The notes: generated from the letters alone by a model not told the origin. Positions 25,001 to 40,000 are shown, counted from the first letter of the stretch. The stretch is DNA of 64,000 nt from Anagrus nilaparvatae (GCA_022575985.1 JAKSXM010000231.1:28930501-28994500); one strand, 5' to 3'. Translations and numbers: made by a program.

Positions 25001-28000
25001 AAATCAAATCTAATACTGTATACTTTTCTTGCTGACGTACATTTTCAGTATCTGGATCAGAGCTGGGCGTGCACGGCATTTTGGGCACGGAAAACTAACA
25101 GCCGTATATACGGCCAAGCAGTATAATGATCCGTGCACAGTCTGTCCATACTTTGTTTTTATAAGTATACGGATCAGTTATTAGTATGTTAAAGTTTGAA
25201 TGCATACTGCCCACGGACCCGTCAGCATTATGAAAAACCCAAGTCTCATACGCATACGGACCCGTATGCATATAGGACCTGGGTATTTTCATAATGCCCA
25301 CGGACCCGTATGCTTATAGGAGAGGATATTTTCATAATGCCCACGGGTCAGTATACGTATGAGACCTAGGTATTTTCATAATGCTGACGGGTCCGTGAAC
25401 ATTATGAAAATACCCAGGACCTATATGCATACGGGTCCGTATGCGTATAGGACTTGGGTATTTTCATACTGTGTACGTATCCGTGGGCATTATGAAAACA
25501 CCCAAGTCTCATACGCATACGGACCCTTGGGCATTACGAAAATACCCTCTACTATACGCATACGGGTCCGTGGGCATTATAAAATTACCCAGGTTCTATA
25601 TACATACGGGCCCGTATTAGAAAAATATGGAGCTGTATATTCTTATGCCATACAAATAGGTGATTTTCGGGTGATTTTGTACTGATTTTTGTCGTACGAT
25701 TTTTCATACGGCATAAATAAATACGGGAGCCGTAGGTAATATGCCGTATTAATGGACTATTTTATACGGCTCCCGTATTGGATTTTGCCGTATGGATTTT
25801 CATACGGCAAAAATCAATACGGGGGCCGTATAAAATGGTCCATTATTACGGCATATTTTATACGGTTCCCGTATTGTATTTTGCCGTATGGATTTTCATA
25901 CGGCAAAAGTCAATACGGGAGCCGTATAAATTGGTCCATTAATACGGCATATTTTGTACGGTTCCCGTATTGACTTTTGCCGTATGAAAATCTATACGGC
26001 AAAATCTAATACGGGAGCCGTATAAAATAGTCCATTAATACGGCATATTTTGTACGGTTCCCGTATTGGATTTTGCCGTACGGATTTTCATACGGCAAAA
26101 GTCAATACGGGACCCGTATAAAATAGTCCATTAATAAGGCATATTCTGTACGGCTCCCGTATTGACTTTTCCCGTATAGATTTTTATACGGCTGAAGTAT
26201 ATACGGGATCCGTTTGAAATTTGCCGTATTAATGGGCTAATTTATACGGCTACCGTATGCAGTTTGCCGTATATACGGCTGATTACATCTAGTACCCGTT
26301 TACCGTATGCCGTATATACGGATAACAGCGTGTCACAGTATCCCAGCTCTGATCTGGATAGTAATTTACTCGTTGGTGTGCATTATCAAAAACTATTATA
26401 AAATGATTACTATATAATAGAATGCGTAGAAATTTTACAGCTTTCACTAATAATAGCCTAGTAAATACTAAATACAAGTTACAAGTAAATTACATCTTGG
26501 AAATTGCGAATAAGCAGTTAAAAATCACGATGCCAATTCGTGTTTTAATTTAATTACTTCTAGATGATCGATTTTACTTTAATAAATTACCAGATTTTAA
26601 GTTTTTTTTGATTAACGTCGTATAAGAGAATAAACCGATTTTAAAATTCGGAAATATTCCAGCAATAATTATTAATTTTCTCTTTATTTTAAAACTTTTT
26701 CTCTTCAAAAATCTCCTGTTCAGATACTTATTGACCCAAACAACATACACTGAAAATTTTTTCCACTTACCACAAACGGTATTTTTTTTTAGCTTTACAA
26801 AAGTCTACTACAGCTTAAATTAGTTTTAGCGTGATTTCTGTGTATTTTCATCTTGAATTTTATATACATTTTATGATTAGTAATCAGATAAGTATAAGTG
26901 CGTGTTAGTTGTAACAAATAATTATATTGTGTAATGCAATTATACGAATAAATAATAGTATCAGTTATTGATTTTCTTGTTTACATAAATGCATTTACAT
27001 TATTATGCATATTTTATTTCAATAAAGATGAAAGGCTAAAAATCGCACGCTAGAAAAGCTAGCATTTCACTACTTTTCAAGAAAATTTTTTTTTTGGCTT
27101 TCAGGGCCCCTTTGAGACCACGTAATATAATTTTGAATTTTACTAAAATCGGTTTTAAAAACCGTTTTAAAACCTAAAAACATAATATGCCACCCCTAAA
27201 TTTTTTTTATAGCCCTGATGGGGTGAAAAAATATATTTTTAATTTTTTAGGAAATCTGGAGGTGGATCCACTTTTTAATACCTGAAAATTCAATTTTACA
27301 CTACTATTTACCCCGCACTTTTAAAACAGCTATAAAACTTCTATGTTAAACAATTTATAATTGTGCCAAACATGTAAAGACATAGTTATTAAACAGATTT
27401 TTATCAATTGCCATATGATTTTATCAGTAGAAGGCGCGGATAAACGGCGGTAACAGATTAATATAATTGGGAGGAATGATGGTTTTTGATAAAAATCCGT
27501 TTTGGGGGCCTGTTGTGGCCTAGAGGTCTAATTCCAACGAGAATCAGTGAGTTTTTGATAACTTTTTGAATGCTACTACTTAGGTTAGGTTTGGTTTCGG
27601 GGACCAAATCACTATACTTATCAGAAATTAACCTTTGAAAACGAACGAGAAATTGACATTTAAATCACGTTTTAACATGGAACATATTTATAGACAGGGG
27701 GGTAATTCAAGCATGTCATTTGAGGGAGAGGGGTCATGTGCCATATTTGGTGGGGAGGGGGGGTAAATCGGACTTTGAATATTTTCGATTTAAGGACTTA
27801 GAATAAGTGGAGTATAGGGACTTTGAATAATTCAGGTTTGGGGACTTAGAATAATTTCGATTTAGGGACTTAAAATAATTTGAATTTGCGGACTTAAAGG
27901 GTTTTAGAATAATTATTATTCTTTAATTTCATATTTTAACTGCAAACAGCCTAAATTGAAAAATTATTTGCAATTAATATTATAATTTTTAACTTTTGAC

Positions 28001-31000
28001 ATAAAATAGCGATTAAATAAAATGTGCTAATTTAAAAATTTTGTAGTTTATGGTTAATTTCTGTAACGTTATACAGCTTTAAGAAAAGGTATAAATTTGA
28101 CAATTGAAATTTCACTGACAAAAGTAATTTTTTATTTGAATAAACTATCAATCAATTTTTTTCAATATATAGTTGAAACATCCTTATATTATACAATATA
28201 ATAATAAACTCACTATATATACATTGGGTGTTAAGTTACAATTGAAAACTTTTTAGTACTATAATAAAAAAATATTGCGAGCACAGGATTGTATTTATTG
28301 GCTATTTACTAAAGCTATATAACCTTAAAAAATATTTATGGTATATGGGATATCCTGTTCTAACTTTAGTAGTTTCACAAAGTAATAGACTTCGATAATC
28401 TTAACGTGTGATGATGGACTAATGGCTCTGTTTATACGTTCAAAAATTTTATTTTTGATAAAATTTTACATATATAAATAAAAATCAATTTCTAAAAGTT
28501 TTAGGATATCCTACACTATTAGATTGCTGGGTTTGAATTTTGCTTGAACTATCAATTAAATTTTCTTAAAAATTCAAGCAAATGCTTAAAAATTCGAGCT
28601 ATTTAAGTACAGCAACCTAATAACTATGTTTGTTACCAAAAATTTTCAATAAATAAATTTTCATGAAATTACTCATATATAGTACTAACCTAAACCAGTA
28701 TAGTATTTCAGAAGTATATAATAAATATAAATATTTTTAAAGCATAAAAAAATATAAAACTTGAAAATTTGTTACCTATATTACCCGAATTAATAGTAAA
28801 TAAATTTTTTTCTTCGATTTTTTTTGTTTAAGTAAATTTTATACTTTTTTCATTTTTTATTAAATCTATTAAATTTAGATTGTAGAACAAACTATCAAAT
28901 TATAAATCAGTATTTGTTTAATATTAAATTTTTCCAATTTTTCTTTTTTCTAACGCATATAAAAAATAATATTTTCAATATTGTGAAAAATTTTTTTTTC
29001 AGAGTATTATTCCTTTTACTGTACAATATAAAAATATTGCGGATTAAATCAATTTTATAACTATTTTATTATATGATATAATAAAATTTCAAGTAAAATT
29101 TTATTTTTATTAAAAAATTTCAAAATATTGCTACAAACCGATAGTGTATAGTATATATTAGTCGGGCTGTTACATGAAAAATTGCTTGGAATGCTTATTA
29201 CTAGGAAAAATTCGTTTCAAAAGTTCCCATAAAATTATTTGGTGCAATAATATTGTTTTTTTTTTGTTCCTGAATTATCACTAATATTTCGCCTGAAAAT
29301 AATTTTTTTTTTCTAATCAGCAGCCCAAAGGCCCAAAATTTTATACGCTTCGTGTCCAGAAAAGTAAAGAAATTCCACTTCCGCTTGGAATATTTCCGCT
29401 TCCAATATTTCCACTTGCGACAAACAGATTTTTCTTCAGGATATAAGATTAACTCTTTTAGGGCCAGAAATAAACAATTGATTTTTGTTATTAATGATCG
29501 AAGACTTTAGGGTCGATTTTATGGAGCATATTCTTACTAGATTCTGGGGACTCTAGAGTTGAAAAAATTGAACTCTAGTAGTTATCACTAAAAATTAATT
29601 AAAATTTTGCTCCGAGGCAATTTTATAGATCCTGCTCGATCAGAATTTTAACAAATTTTGAGTCATAATTTAATTATTTTTAGTCTAGTGCCGCTAGAAT
29701 CTAGTAAGAATACGCTCCATGAAATCGACTCTTTTGTGTAAAAAAGCCGTAATTCATGGGACCAATAAGTAGACCCATGATAAAATAGTATACTTTTATC
29801 CTAGGCCGTAAAAGTATGGAATGCCTAGATCACGCAGACCAACTTATATAAGAATTAGCATTTTTCGTCTAGATCCAGGGTCGATCTAGGAGCACTATAT
29901 AAATATAATAGCGAGTATTGAGTTCAATCTTATCAATTAACAATTTTGTCAAGAATTTTATGGGGTCATTTAGCCTCCTAAATGTGACTAAATTTCCCCA
30001 GTATAAGAGTATAAGTTCTAAAATGTTATTAAAAAACATTAATAAATATCTTGCAAATTCAGTTTAACATTCTACTATAACTCATACGTGTCCTTGATGA
30101 ATATCATCAAAATTTTCGATTTATAACCGCCCACAATATTTTTGATTCGAACGTACAGTATAATCTGATTAATACTATTTATAATATAGCGGCTTTCTTT
30201 TTATTAATATTATATTGATACTAAATGCGTGTTAAGCATTTTTTTTTACTCTTAAATTTTTTCTCAATGATTTCCAAGAATTAAAGATGCTGCAGGAGTA
30301 CTGCGATTATTCTTAACAGGTATATAATTATGTAGAATAATAAAAAAATAGGTTATATTGCTATAAGGTAATAAAAAGAGGATATAAAATATTAAATATA
30401 AAAAAAAAAAAATAATTAAAATTATAATATTAAATAATATTATAAATACTATTTAACCTTAAAATGAAACGTTTTTTTTTTTTTATTATTTTACAGTTAT
30501 ATATACAGCTGTCCGTATAAATATGTATTTTAAAAACTCATCATTATTTTTAGAATCGTTTACCTTGTCGTTTACAGCTGTCAAAAAGGATTTTTTTATT
30601 TTTAGTGTGTGATATTCTTATTAATGCATAGATTATTTTTTACATAATATTTAATAAGATAGCTGCAAGCTCTTACAGTAAATTTAGGAGTTCTATATTT
30701 TATCGATCGAGAAAATACATAAATTTTTATTAATAAAAATTTTTACTTTGAGCTTCGCATGTAAAATAATATTCTGTAAAATGAGTTTAAAACAAAAAAA
30801 AAAGGGCCCAATGTATAAAACAGCAGTCTTTTTAACTATTATAAACCAAAGTTTCATATAATTTATATACGAGCTGAGTAATATGGAGAAACTCATTTTT
30901 TATAACGACCGGTCTTAGGCACTGGTTATAAACTCTTCTCTGTTTCTTTACACACATTTTTACACACAAATAAACAAAACTACTTGTGTATGTAATATAT

Positions 31001-34000
31001 GTAACATATACTTATAAAGTTAGCTGCCTAAGGCAGCTTCTACAATAGCCACATACACCAATATATGTATATGTATGGATAGACATATTTGTGTATGGCC
31101 AACCTTCAGATAACTGCGCCCTCTATTTTTCTACATTAATTTTTGTAGACTTTTTACCTGCTGGTAAAACAGATTTATAAATTAGGTTGGCCATACACAA
31201 ATATGTCTATCCATACCTATACATATATTGGTGTATGTGGCTATTGTAGAAAGCGCCTTATAAAACTGTGTGGGTGACTTAATACTTATATATGTACAGG
31301 TATAATAGGTTGCGGTCCAATGACTTGTTCACCAACAGACCACGAGATTGCGATTCACTTTTTTTTTTATTTTATCTTTACTCTGGTGAACAGTATAAAT
31401 ATATTTTAAAATGAACGATATATACGTATTAGACTGCATATGGAAGCGCCTAACTTACCTGTCGACAGACAAGCATTAACTAGACGCTTCCGTAAGACTG
31501 GCCATTATTTTGGAGAAATTTTGCCTTTTTTTCAGATTAGGGCATTAAGAATTTTTTTTGGAATTTTTGCTCACCAAAAAAATAATATCGTGAATGCGTT
31601 TTAACCTATGCAAGACTTCTTTTTAAAAAAATAATAATAAAAAAATATTATATAAATCATCGAGTCATTGAACTTTTTGTTTTAATGTACAAATTTTAGT
31701 TAAAAATTGTTGATAAAATTAGATTTGTAAAAGTTCAAATAGACAGAAATGGATCCACTTCCAATCTAATTTGAATAAATTAAAACGATTTTTAAGATTT
31801 TATCCATTTTGTGTTAGCCAATTTGGATTAATTATTGAAATAATGCTCAAATAAACAAAAAATTACAAAAAATACAAATTATTACAAAATATTGCTGATT
31901 ATGGCTACTCTGGGTCACTGAAATTCAAATTAAAATGACGGGTAACAATTAACGAATTTCTGAAATTAAAGTCATTAATATTTCGAATTTAAAAATTTGA
32001 CTTCAGGATCGTAAACAGTGGCTCCAAGAATTTTTTCGTAAACGTTAAAATTTTTATTCTATTTAAAATCCGCCTCGAATTCCGCCCCATAGAATCCAAA
32101 ATGTTTATTATTAAAAATTTAATTTCTAAATCATACAAATCATAATCAGAAATTCTAGCTTTATCAGACTTTTTCAAGCATTTGTATTTTTTGCAAATCG
32201 TTACTTATTTTGAACAATAAATCGATAATTATCTAAAATAAACATACACTGTAAAAAGTAACTTTTTTAAATTTACAAAAAAAATAGAATTTTTTCGAAA
32301 AATTAGTGAAATTCAAAAAATTTTTTAAATATTCGATAAAAATCGTAAATTTACTAAATTTAGTATGTTATCGAAAAATTCGAGAATTCATGATTTTTTT
32401 TGTGATTTTACGAAAAAAGATGTAAATTCACAACTATTTTTCGTAAATTTACAACTATTTTTTGAAAATTTTCGAAAAAAAATTGTAAATTATCAATTTT
32501 TTTTCCGAATTCACGAAAAAAAATCGAGAATACTCGAATTTTTTGTTAATATACTAAATTTAGTAAATATACGATTTTTTTCGAAAATTTACTAATTTTT
32601 CGAAAATGTTCTAATTTTTTTGTTAATATAAGAAAGTTACTTTTTAAAGTGTAGGAAAAAAGGATTATAAACCCGAGTAGGACTAAATTTGAAACAGCAA
32701 ATTGATTTTAATTATTTGGGGGCTTAAAATTTGCCTTTTGAAGTTACAAAAAGGATGTGCGTGGCATAACAAATTAAAAGTTATCCTACAGGGCTCTATT
32801 CTTCAATTCATGGATTATCTTACAAATAAGGCTGCAATCTCGTAAGTCACCTAAAACACTTTTTTTTTTTTTGTTAGGTGTCATTTTTGAATCTTTGTTA
32901 ACTGCAATTTTTTATCACTTATTCTTATACTGTTACTGACAATTAACAAAGCGCCCATTTTTTACCAAAAGTCACACATTTTTAAATAGCTACAAAAACT
33001 GTAATTATTGATAAAAAGGAATTTTATGTTTCAATAATTTAGTACAAGTACAAAAATCAAATTTAATAGAAATAAAAATTGTTTTAAAAACCTTAAATTG
33101 GGACCCTAACTTTAAATTAAAATATTTTGCAAAAAACATGTAAAGAATTTTTGAAAACTTGCAATTTTTTGAGATCTACAAAACCCAAAACTTACAATTT
33201 CATTGGAAAGTTAAAAAATGGTAATTTTGGACCAAAATGGGAACTTTTGCTTGAAAAATGACACATACTCAATAAAAAATGAGCGAAACCGGAAATATTT
33301 TGGTTGATTAGCAAAGTAACAGCGTTGTGTGAAAAATACCTTAAGAACTCCTCTCTTATAAAATGATACTCTGTATTTCTGATACCAGTAGGCCTATTAA
33401 AATAAACAAAAGATTTTGGAGATGCTTACGAGAATGCTTACGAGAATGCTTACGCATTTTTCTTTCATATCATGAAGCTAACATACTTTCAGTATGATTT
33501 TCTTTTTTTACGTAACCAATAAATTGTTTAATTATGCATAATTTTCCTATGCTATAATTATAATTATTTGTTATCATGTTGTATATTAATTGATGCAATT
33601 ATAAGTAGCATTCACGCATATATAAATTAGTGAGAGTTAAATAATTATGTATAAAATATAATTTTTTTTTTATTATATATTATAAAATTTTATAACTAGA
33701 TAATTATTATTAAATAATTTCAACATTAATTATTATGTTATCAAGTATGTTATAACATTTAAAAAATTATTATATTTTACATCTATGTTTGTATTTTTGT
33801 ATGCGTTAATGTGCGTGCACATGTTTTATTTGTTTATATTTATCTCGATGTTTAAACTACATAATATATATATTTATCATAAAAAGCTTTAAGATGTAAA
33901 TACTAAGTTAAATTCAACGTTTAATTTCAATTCAGCAAAATGGCATGATTTAAACGAAAGCTTTGTTCTTTGAACTTTTAACATAAAAAATATTATTTTT

Positions 34001-37000
34001 TAAGTTATTATTCAATTAGAAAATTATTAAGTGTCTAAACGTTAGGAATACATTTTTTTGTAAAAGTTAATCCATGAAAGTCCATATTTGTATTTGGTGA
34101 CAATACTTAGAAGTCTTTCAATTTAAGGATTCAGAATAATTTGGGTTTAGAGATTTCGCATGCAATAATACATATAAAACGCAGCACTAAACTTGATAAT
34201 TTAACATGTTTCATACACTTAGGTTGATGTGATTTAGGTTTTTCGGTCTTCTGAAATCAAATTTTGTGTCTATTTTCTAAAATTATTTGATCCCTTTATA
34301 AAATTTTGAAAATTTTTAGTTTCAGCCTTTCAATTGTGAGCAATTTTCCAATAATTTGTTAATAACAACCAATCTGTCATTTTTAGGGAAAAGCAAACCT
34401 CAATTTCAGCAAAACTCGATTTCAGGATACCAAAAGCATACCACCTACCCACTTTTTTCGCGTAGGGCTGATGTGGCCGAAATAATTTAATTATAATTAT
34501 CGACGTCTAGTCTAGGCGCCAGCAGTATGGCTGGAGTATGTATGGCTGATTAGTATGAATCATTCCCAAAAATTAAGAAATTTTTTTTTCGAGGATTAAA
34601 ATAGGTTGTACTTACATTTTTTGACCCGCTGAACATGAATCTGGGGTCCTTCTTGCAAATTTCGTGGTAAATTTTTTATTATTAACAAGTTATTGGCTAA
34701 TTTTGCAGTCATATCATGGAGGGGGGTTTTATAGTAAGTTACCAACAACAGATTTAGTTTAGTATAGATATTTTGGGTCGCTGATTACGAATTTCGGGCC
34801 CCAGCTATGAAAAATTTGCGCTTTAGCCTTTTTCTAATTTAAGGGTGAAATGCCAATTTTTCATAACTTTATATTTTCGCTATTTGAGGGTCCAGATTTG
34901 GTCCATATGGGTTTTTTGAGTCGCTGATTCAAAAATTCGTGATCTGCGATTCAAAAAACCCATATGGATCAAATCTGGATACTCAAATAGCAAATAAAAA
35001 ATATCCGATTTAGGTGTAGTTTTTGCAAATTTAAGACTAAAGCGCAAATTTTTAATAGCTGGGACCTCAGTATTTGTGATTAGCGACCCAAAAAATCTAT
35101 ACTAAACCAAATCTGGTGATGGCCAGTAACTATACAACCAAAACCGTGATTTGACTGAAGTAAAGTTAAAAGAGGTATAAACATAAATCTTCAAACTCCA
35201 AATAAAATTTTTCAAACAGAAATCTTCTAATTTCTTAAAATACCATTTTATGATGTACATGCGATATTTTAAAAAAGTACAAAAACGAATATTATAACCT
35301 AACCAATATCATATTAATTTAAAAAAGAGAATAAAAAAAAATAAATGCCGATTTTTTTTTTACAAAAAAATAATTTATACCTATAAACCAAAAAAAGAGT
35401 ACATTATTATTATTTAGATTTTTTTCTACGTTTCTTTTTTTTTATTCTTTTTTGTTGTATTTTTGCTCTTATTTTTTACAAATTTTTTTTTTTTTTCGGT
35501 ACACACACAAAAATAATATAATACTATTGTCATAAGAGAGAGGGAATGAATGATTTTTTTTTTTTGTATAAAACCAATGAATCTTTTTTTTTATTATTAC
35601 TCAACAATAGAAAATATAACACAAATGTGTTGATCTTTATTGGTTTACAATAAATGAAATATTATACGGATAATAATTTAAAATAAAAAAATTAAAATGT
35701 GAAAGCTTGAAGAAGAAAAAAAAAAGTAAAGAAGCATAAATTTAAAAAAAATATTATCATATTCATTTACATATTATGTAAACAAAACTGAAAAAATCTC
35801 TTTTTTTAAAAAAAATGGCGTTAAAATTTCAAAACAATAAATAAATAAAATTTAGTGTCAAAAATATTTACACTCTGCATAAAAAAGCCCTTCTAAAAAA
35901 AAAAAGTTATGAAAAGAAATCTTTAGCACAAACTAAATGTATAAAATTGCACCTGACAAATTCACCTGTCACAAAACAAATCAGGTGCATCATTCCATAA
36001 CTTTAATATTATCTGAATGAAATATTTTTTTTTTATGCTTTTTTACATTTGTTTTTTGTAATTAATATTTTTAGTAGAAAAAATTTCACTCAACCTGTCA
36101 TGCTTGTACCTTGAAGTTTCTTTTCCGTTTCCCAAAATTTTTGTAATTCTGTAAAATATTTGTCTAAAATAAAGACTTTTGATAGACCCAAAGTGGCCAT
36201 TTCTTAAAAAAATTTTTTCTATTTAGCAGTTTTTTTCCCTTATTTTACTTTCGTTAATTGAATAATTTGATTATTTTTTCATTTTCAGTGGGGTTTACTT
36301 TATAAATGACACTAAGAATCTGTTACATATTGAATAGAATTTTTTATTTATAAAATTATGACTTCATTATTTAAATCAGATTCATCAGAACACTCATCAT
36401 TACACTTGCACATTTTATTTTCAAATCGCACATTGAAATAAGAAAAAAATCACATTTTCTTGTCTAAATTGGCACAATTGAATATAATCACCTAGTCACT
36501 ATCCTAATTAAACTGTCACAATAACTAACACACATTCTTCAAAACTCAATTTTTTTATTAACAATATAACACAGGCAAAAAATTGAATAAATTAACTATA
36601 AATTCCTTTTTTTTTTTTAATAAAAAAATAAAAGAAAGCGTATTTTTTTGTTAAATCACGAGTTAATATAATAACCGAGCGCTAAGAAACTCAGAACTGG
36701 GCGTCATTGTAGAGTAAAAGAATCGAGTACTGGGCCCTATCAGACGAGCCCCCACTCCATATTTATTAAGGCCCAAGAAGAACGCCATTCGCTTGAACTT
36801 TTGAAAATATAAAGAAGAAGAAGAAAAAGTAAAAATAAAAAGTTGAAAAAGAAGCATTAAAAAGAAATACGATAAGAGAGAAGAAAAAATAAAAAGTGCG
36901 AGGAAAAGAGAAAAAAGAAATATCATGTACGTAAATGTTTTATTTGTGTGTGTAGAGAAGGGACCGCCGGCCGCGATCTTTCACATTTATAAGCATACTT

Positions 37001-40000
37001 GTATACGTGTATTTTGTTTTTTTATATTATTGGACCCAAACCTTGCTTTTTCTTATAAATGTATGAGTGAGTCAATCTTTGTGATTATTAAATCTGTGAG
37101 CTACTCACGCGCGCGCGGTTTGTATATAAACTTTAGAGAGCGGATGATGCTGAAAAATTTTTAGCTTTAAAAAAAATATCAAGATATATCCATCTTTCTC
37201 TCAATCTTTTTAACTCTGTTTTCTTTTTTTTTTTTAATTTTTTTTTATTTTGTTCTCTCTTTATAATATTATATTTTTCACTTCTTTTTCCTTCTCTTCT
37301 CTGATGATACAGGTACAAAATACATATTACAAAAATAAGGCCTTATTACTTACACTCATATACAGAATATGTATTATGTAGGTAGCAAGTCCGAACATAC
37401 AGATATTTTTTGTTTTTATTTTATTTTTTTAAAAAAACTTGAAAATTTGCTTTTTTTTAAATAATATAGATTAAAATTTCAAAATTATAACATGCTTGAT
37501 TTTTTTTTTTTAAATTATGATACATTTAAATGTAAATGGCTGCAAAAAAATTTTTCTTGAAGTTTTAAATAAAATTTTTTTTAATAATTCATAAGCTGAT
37601 ATTATTACAAATAGTTTTTGCAATTTTTTTTAAAATAATTTGTTATAATTCTTTTTGGATCAAATTTTCGTCAAATAGAAAGTACAACGTGAAAAATAAG
37701 CCTCTGGGATGTAAATACAATCCAGGGCAAAATTCTTTTCTCAATGTAGATGAACTGGCTTAAATAGACAAAATGTGCCCCTATAAATTATTGATATAAA
37801 ACTTGATACCGGAAGTGAAACTGGAATTTCAGGGTACCAGCCTTAATCAAAATTGCCCAAATGGACCGGTTAGGCCTAAATTATAAATTCCTGATGTGAA
37901 AATTGATTCCAGAGGGTAAAAATGGATCCTATGGGGGTATACAAAATGGATTCCACATGATAAAATTGTCCCTACTCGTGAGAATTACATTCTAGGAGCA
38001 AAATGAGTCCCTTAGAATTCATTCATTCACTCAATCATTCATCTGAATGAAAAAAAAAAATTCTTGATCTCACTTAATAAAAATAGCCCTAACTTATGTA
38101 AATTATCATCTTCTTAGCGGAAAATATATTTTGAGCAAAATGGACCAAAATTGAGTTCCTAATGTAAAAATTCATTATCAGGGGTAAAAATAGGCTCAAC
38201 GAGTAAAAAAATAAATCATATGAATTATATAAGCTTTATTTGCGAAAATTTGTGATATATGTAATAAAACCGAGGGGCTATTGTCTTGAAAATCACAAAT
38301 CTGATTTTAAAAAATTTTTTTTGATTTTTGTCTGATTTTGGCTTATTTGTACCTCAACCATAAATCGTTACTAGTTGAGAAGGTTTATTTCCTTTTTTTA
38401 ACGGTTTTTTGCGATTTTTTTTGATTTTTCGTGATTTTTTGTGATTTTTTTTGGTTTTTCGTGATTTTTCGCGATTTTTTGCGTTTTTTAGCCTTATAAC
38501 TCACCCTAGACCTCAAAAATCTTTTTTTTACGATTTAATATAATATTTAGCGATCCAAAAACTTATTCAGCATCGGCCAAATAAAAAACGCATCCACATA
38601 TTATTTCATCTGATCTTTAAAGATAAAATAGATCGCAATTTCATCAGCAACATATTCCAAAATAATTTTAATATACACATTTGTTTCCTATATATTTTTC
38701 TTTATTGCTATTTTTATTAAAATAATAGTAACTTGGAAATCAAATACCTATATATTTTTTAAAACGTTTTTTTTTTTAAATGTAATGATATATGAATAAA
38801 AATTTATATTAATAAAAAAAAATAATTACTTATAAATAATAAAATAAAACAATCATAAATAAAATTATTAATTATAAAATATTTTATATTAAACATTTTT
38901 TTTTGCTGACGATTTTACTAGGTATTTTTTGATTTCGGGGAGTCTGCAAAGACCAGAGAAATATTAAAAAAGGACTAACAGATTAGTTTTTACAGAATTT
39001 TGGCTTTTTTAAGCTAAAAAACTCGTTCTTTTTAAGGATATTTTTCAATTTTATTATAATAATTTTTAACATTTCAAGCTAATTTTAATTCTTTTATAAA
39101 TCAAAATGTTGAAGATTTAATAGTTCTTGACTCATACAAACTCTAATCAATGATTGTGAAGCCTAGAAGCTAATTATTTTATCATTTGTAAGAAAGAAAC
39201 TCAAAGAGTCTCAATTTTTGGATTTTTTTAAAAATGAAGTTCTTTAAAATTTAAGATTTTTTATTAAATTGAAATAAAATACTGAATAAAAACAGGAAAA
39301 AATTTTCTTTTCAGTCATAAAATGACATGTTATAATAAAAAAAAAATATCAAAATCAATTTTCATAGTTATAAGTGTTTTAGGGGGGGCCAAAGTTGGGG
39401 CTAAACGGTTTTTTGCAAATAACTCAAAAGTAAGCGAAATAAAAAAAAATTTTGTGTAAGTAAATTTTGTAAAGTCAAAAGTGTTAGATATGGGTATTTA
39501 AGGTTTTTTTACATATAATAGTATGTATGCGGATATAAAATTTTGCATGTATATGTTCCTGCATCCCATGTATATGTTCCTGGTTTTTTGGGTCGCTAAA
39601 CAAGAATTCGGGTGAATTTTTTGTAAATAATTAATATTTCACCCCTTAATTAGGAAAAACAACCCCTAAAAGGAAAATTTGCTATAAACGCACCCTTTTT
39701 AGAGTTTTTTTTGCTAATTTAAGGGTTTAAGCAAATATTAATTATTAATGAAAAACTTTCCCAAAATCTTGATCAGTGACCCAAAAAATCCTTAAGGACC
39801 TTATTTAGTCACTCAAAAAGCAAAAATTGCAAATGCACTTCTTTTAGGGGTTGTTTTTGCTAATTTAAGGGTGAAATATTAATTATTTATAAAAAATTGC
39901 ATCAAATTCTTGATCAGCGACCCAAAAAACCCTCTCATAACAACTCTTGGCTAAATCTAGAAACTCAGCTTGCTAATATATATAAAAAAAAACCCTTTTT

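Larger units (their letters stand above)
25058..26351. mobile_element. hAT-like non-autonomous element with palindromic satellite interior
   Basis: Ends CAGAGCTGGG...CCCAGCTCTG are flanked by a perfect 8-bp direct repeat ATCTGGAT (25,050-25,057 and 26,352-26,359). The 8-bp duplication and CAG..TGGG ends are typical of hAT-superfamily elements. The 1,294-bp interior has no transposase; it is made of inverted and tandem copies of TACGG-rich words, detailed in the next entry. Its composition differs sharply from the surrounding intron. Confidence 0.85.
26360..38262. other. Intron 1 segment, AT-rich with scattered foldback repeats
   Basis: Recognisable content: G-run element remnant at 27,674-27,910, foldbacks at 29,510-29,731, 31,029-31,260 and 34,730-35,135, a MITE at 32,247-32,651, a 12-bp tandem repeat at 33,422-33,454, a small GC-rich patch at 36,955-37,120, and a loosely repetitive stretch at 37,690-38,000 (AAAATGGATCC-like words). 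The remaining sequence shows nothing I can name. Confidence 0.5.

Noticed and set aside
25359..25973. Plus-strand frames with repeated YMHTGPYAY and SYGKNQYG words
   Set aside because: They arise from the palindromic arrays in the hAT-like element and occur equally on the other strand.
25198..26240. CRISPR-like array
   Set aside because: Repeats are contiguous or palindromic with no unique spacers, and the genome is eukaryotic.
36663..36926. 87-codon minus-strand frame
   Set aside because: A Leu/Phe/Ser-rich translation of an AAGAAG-type purine tract with no splice context or family resemblance.
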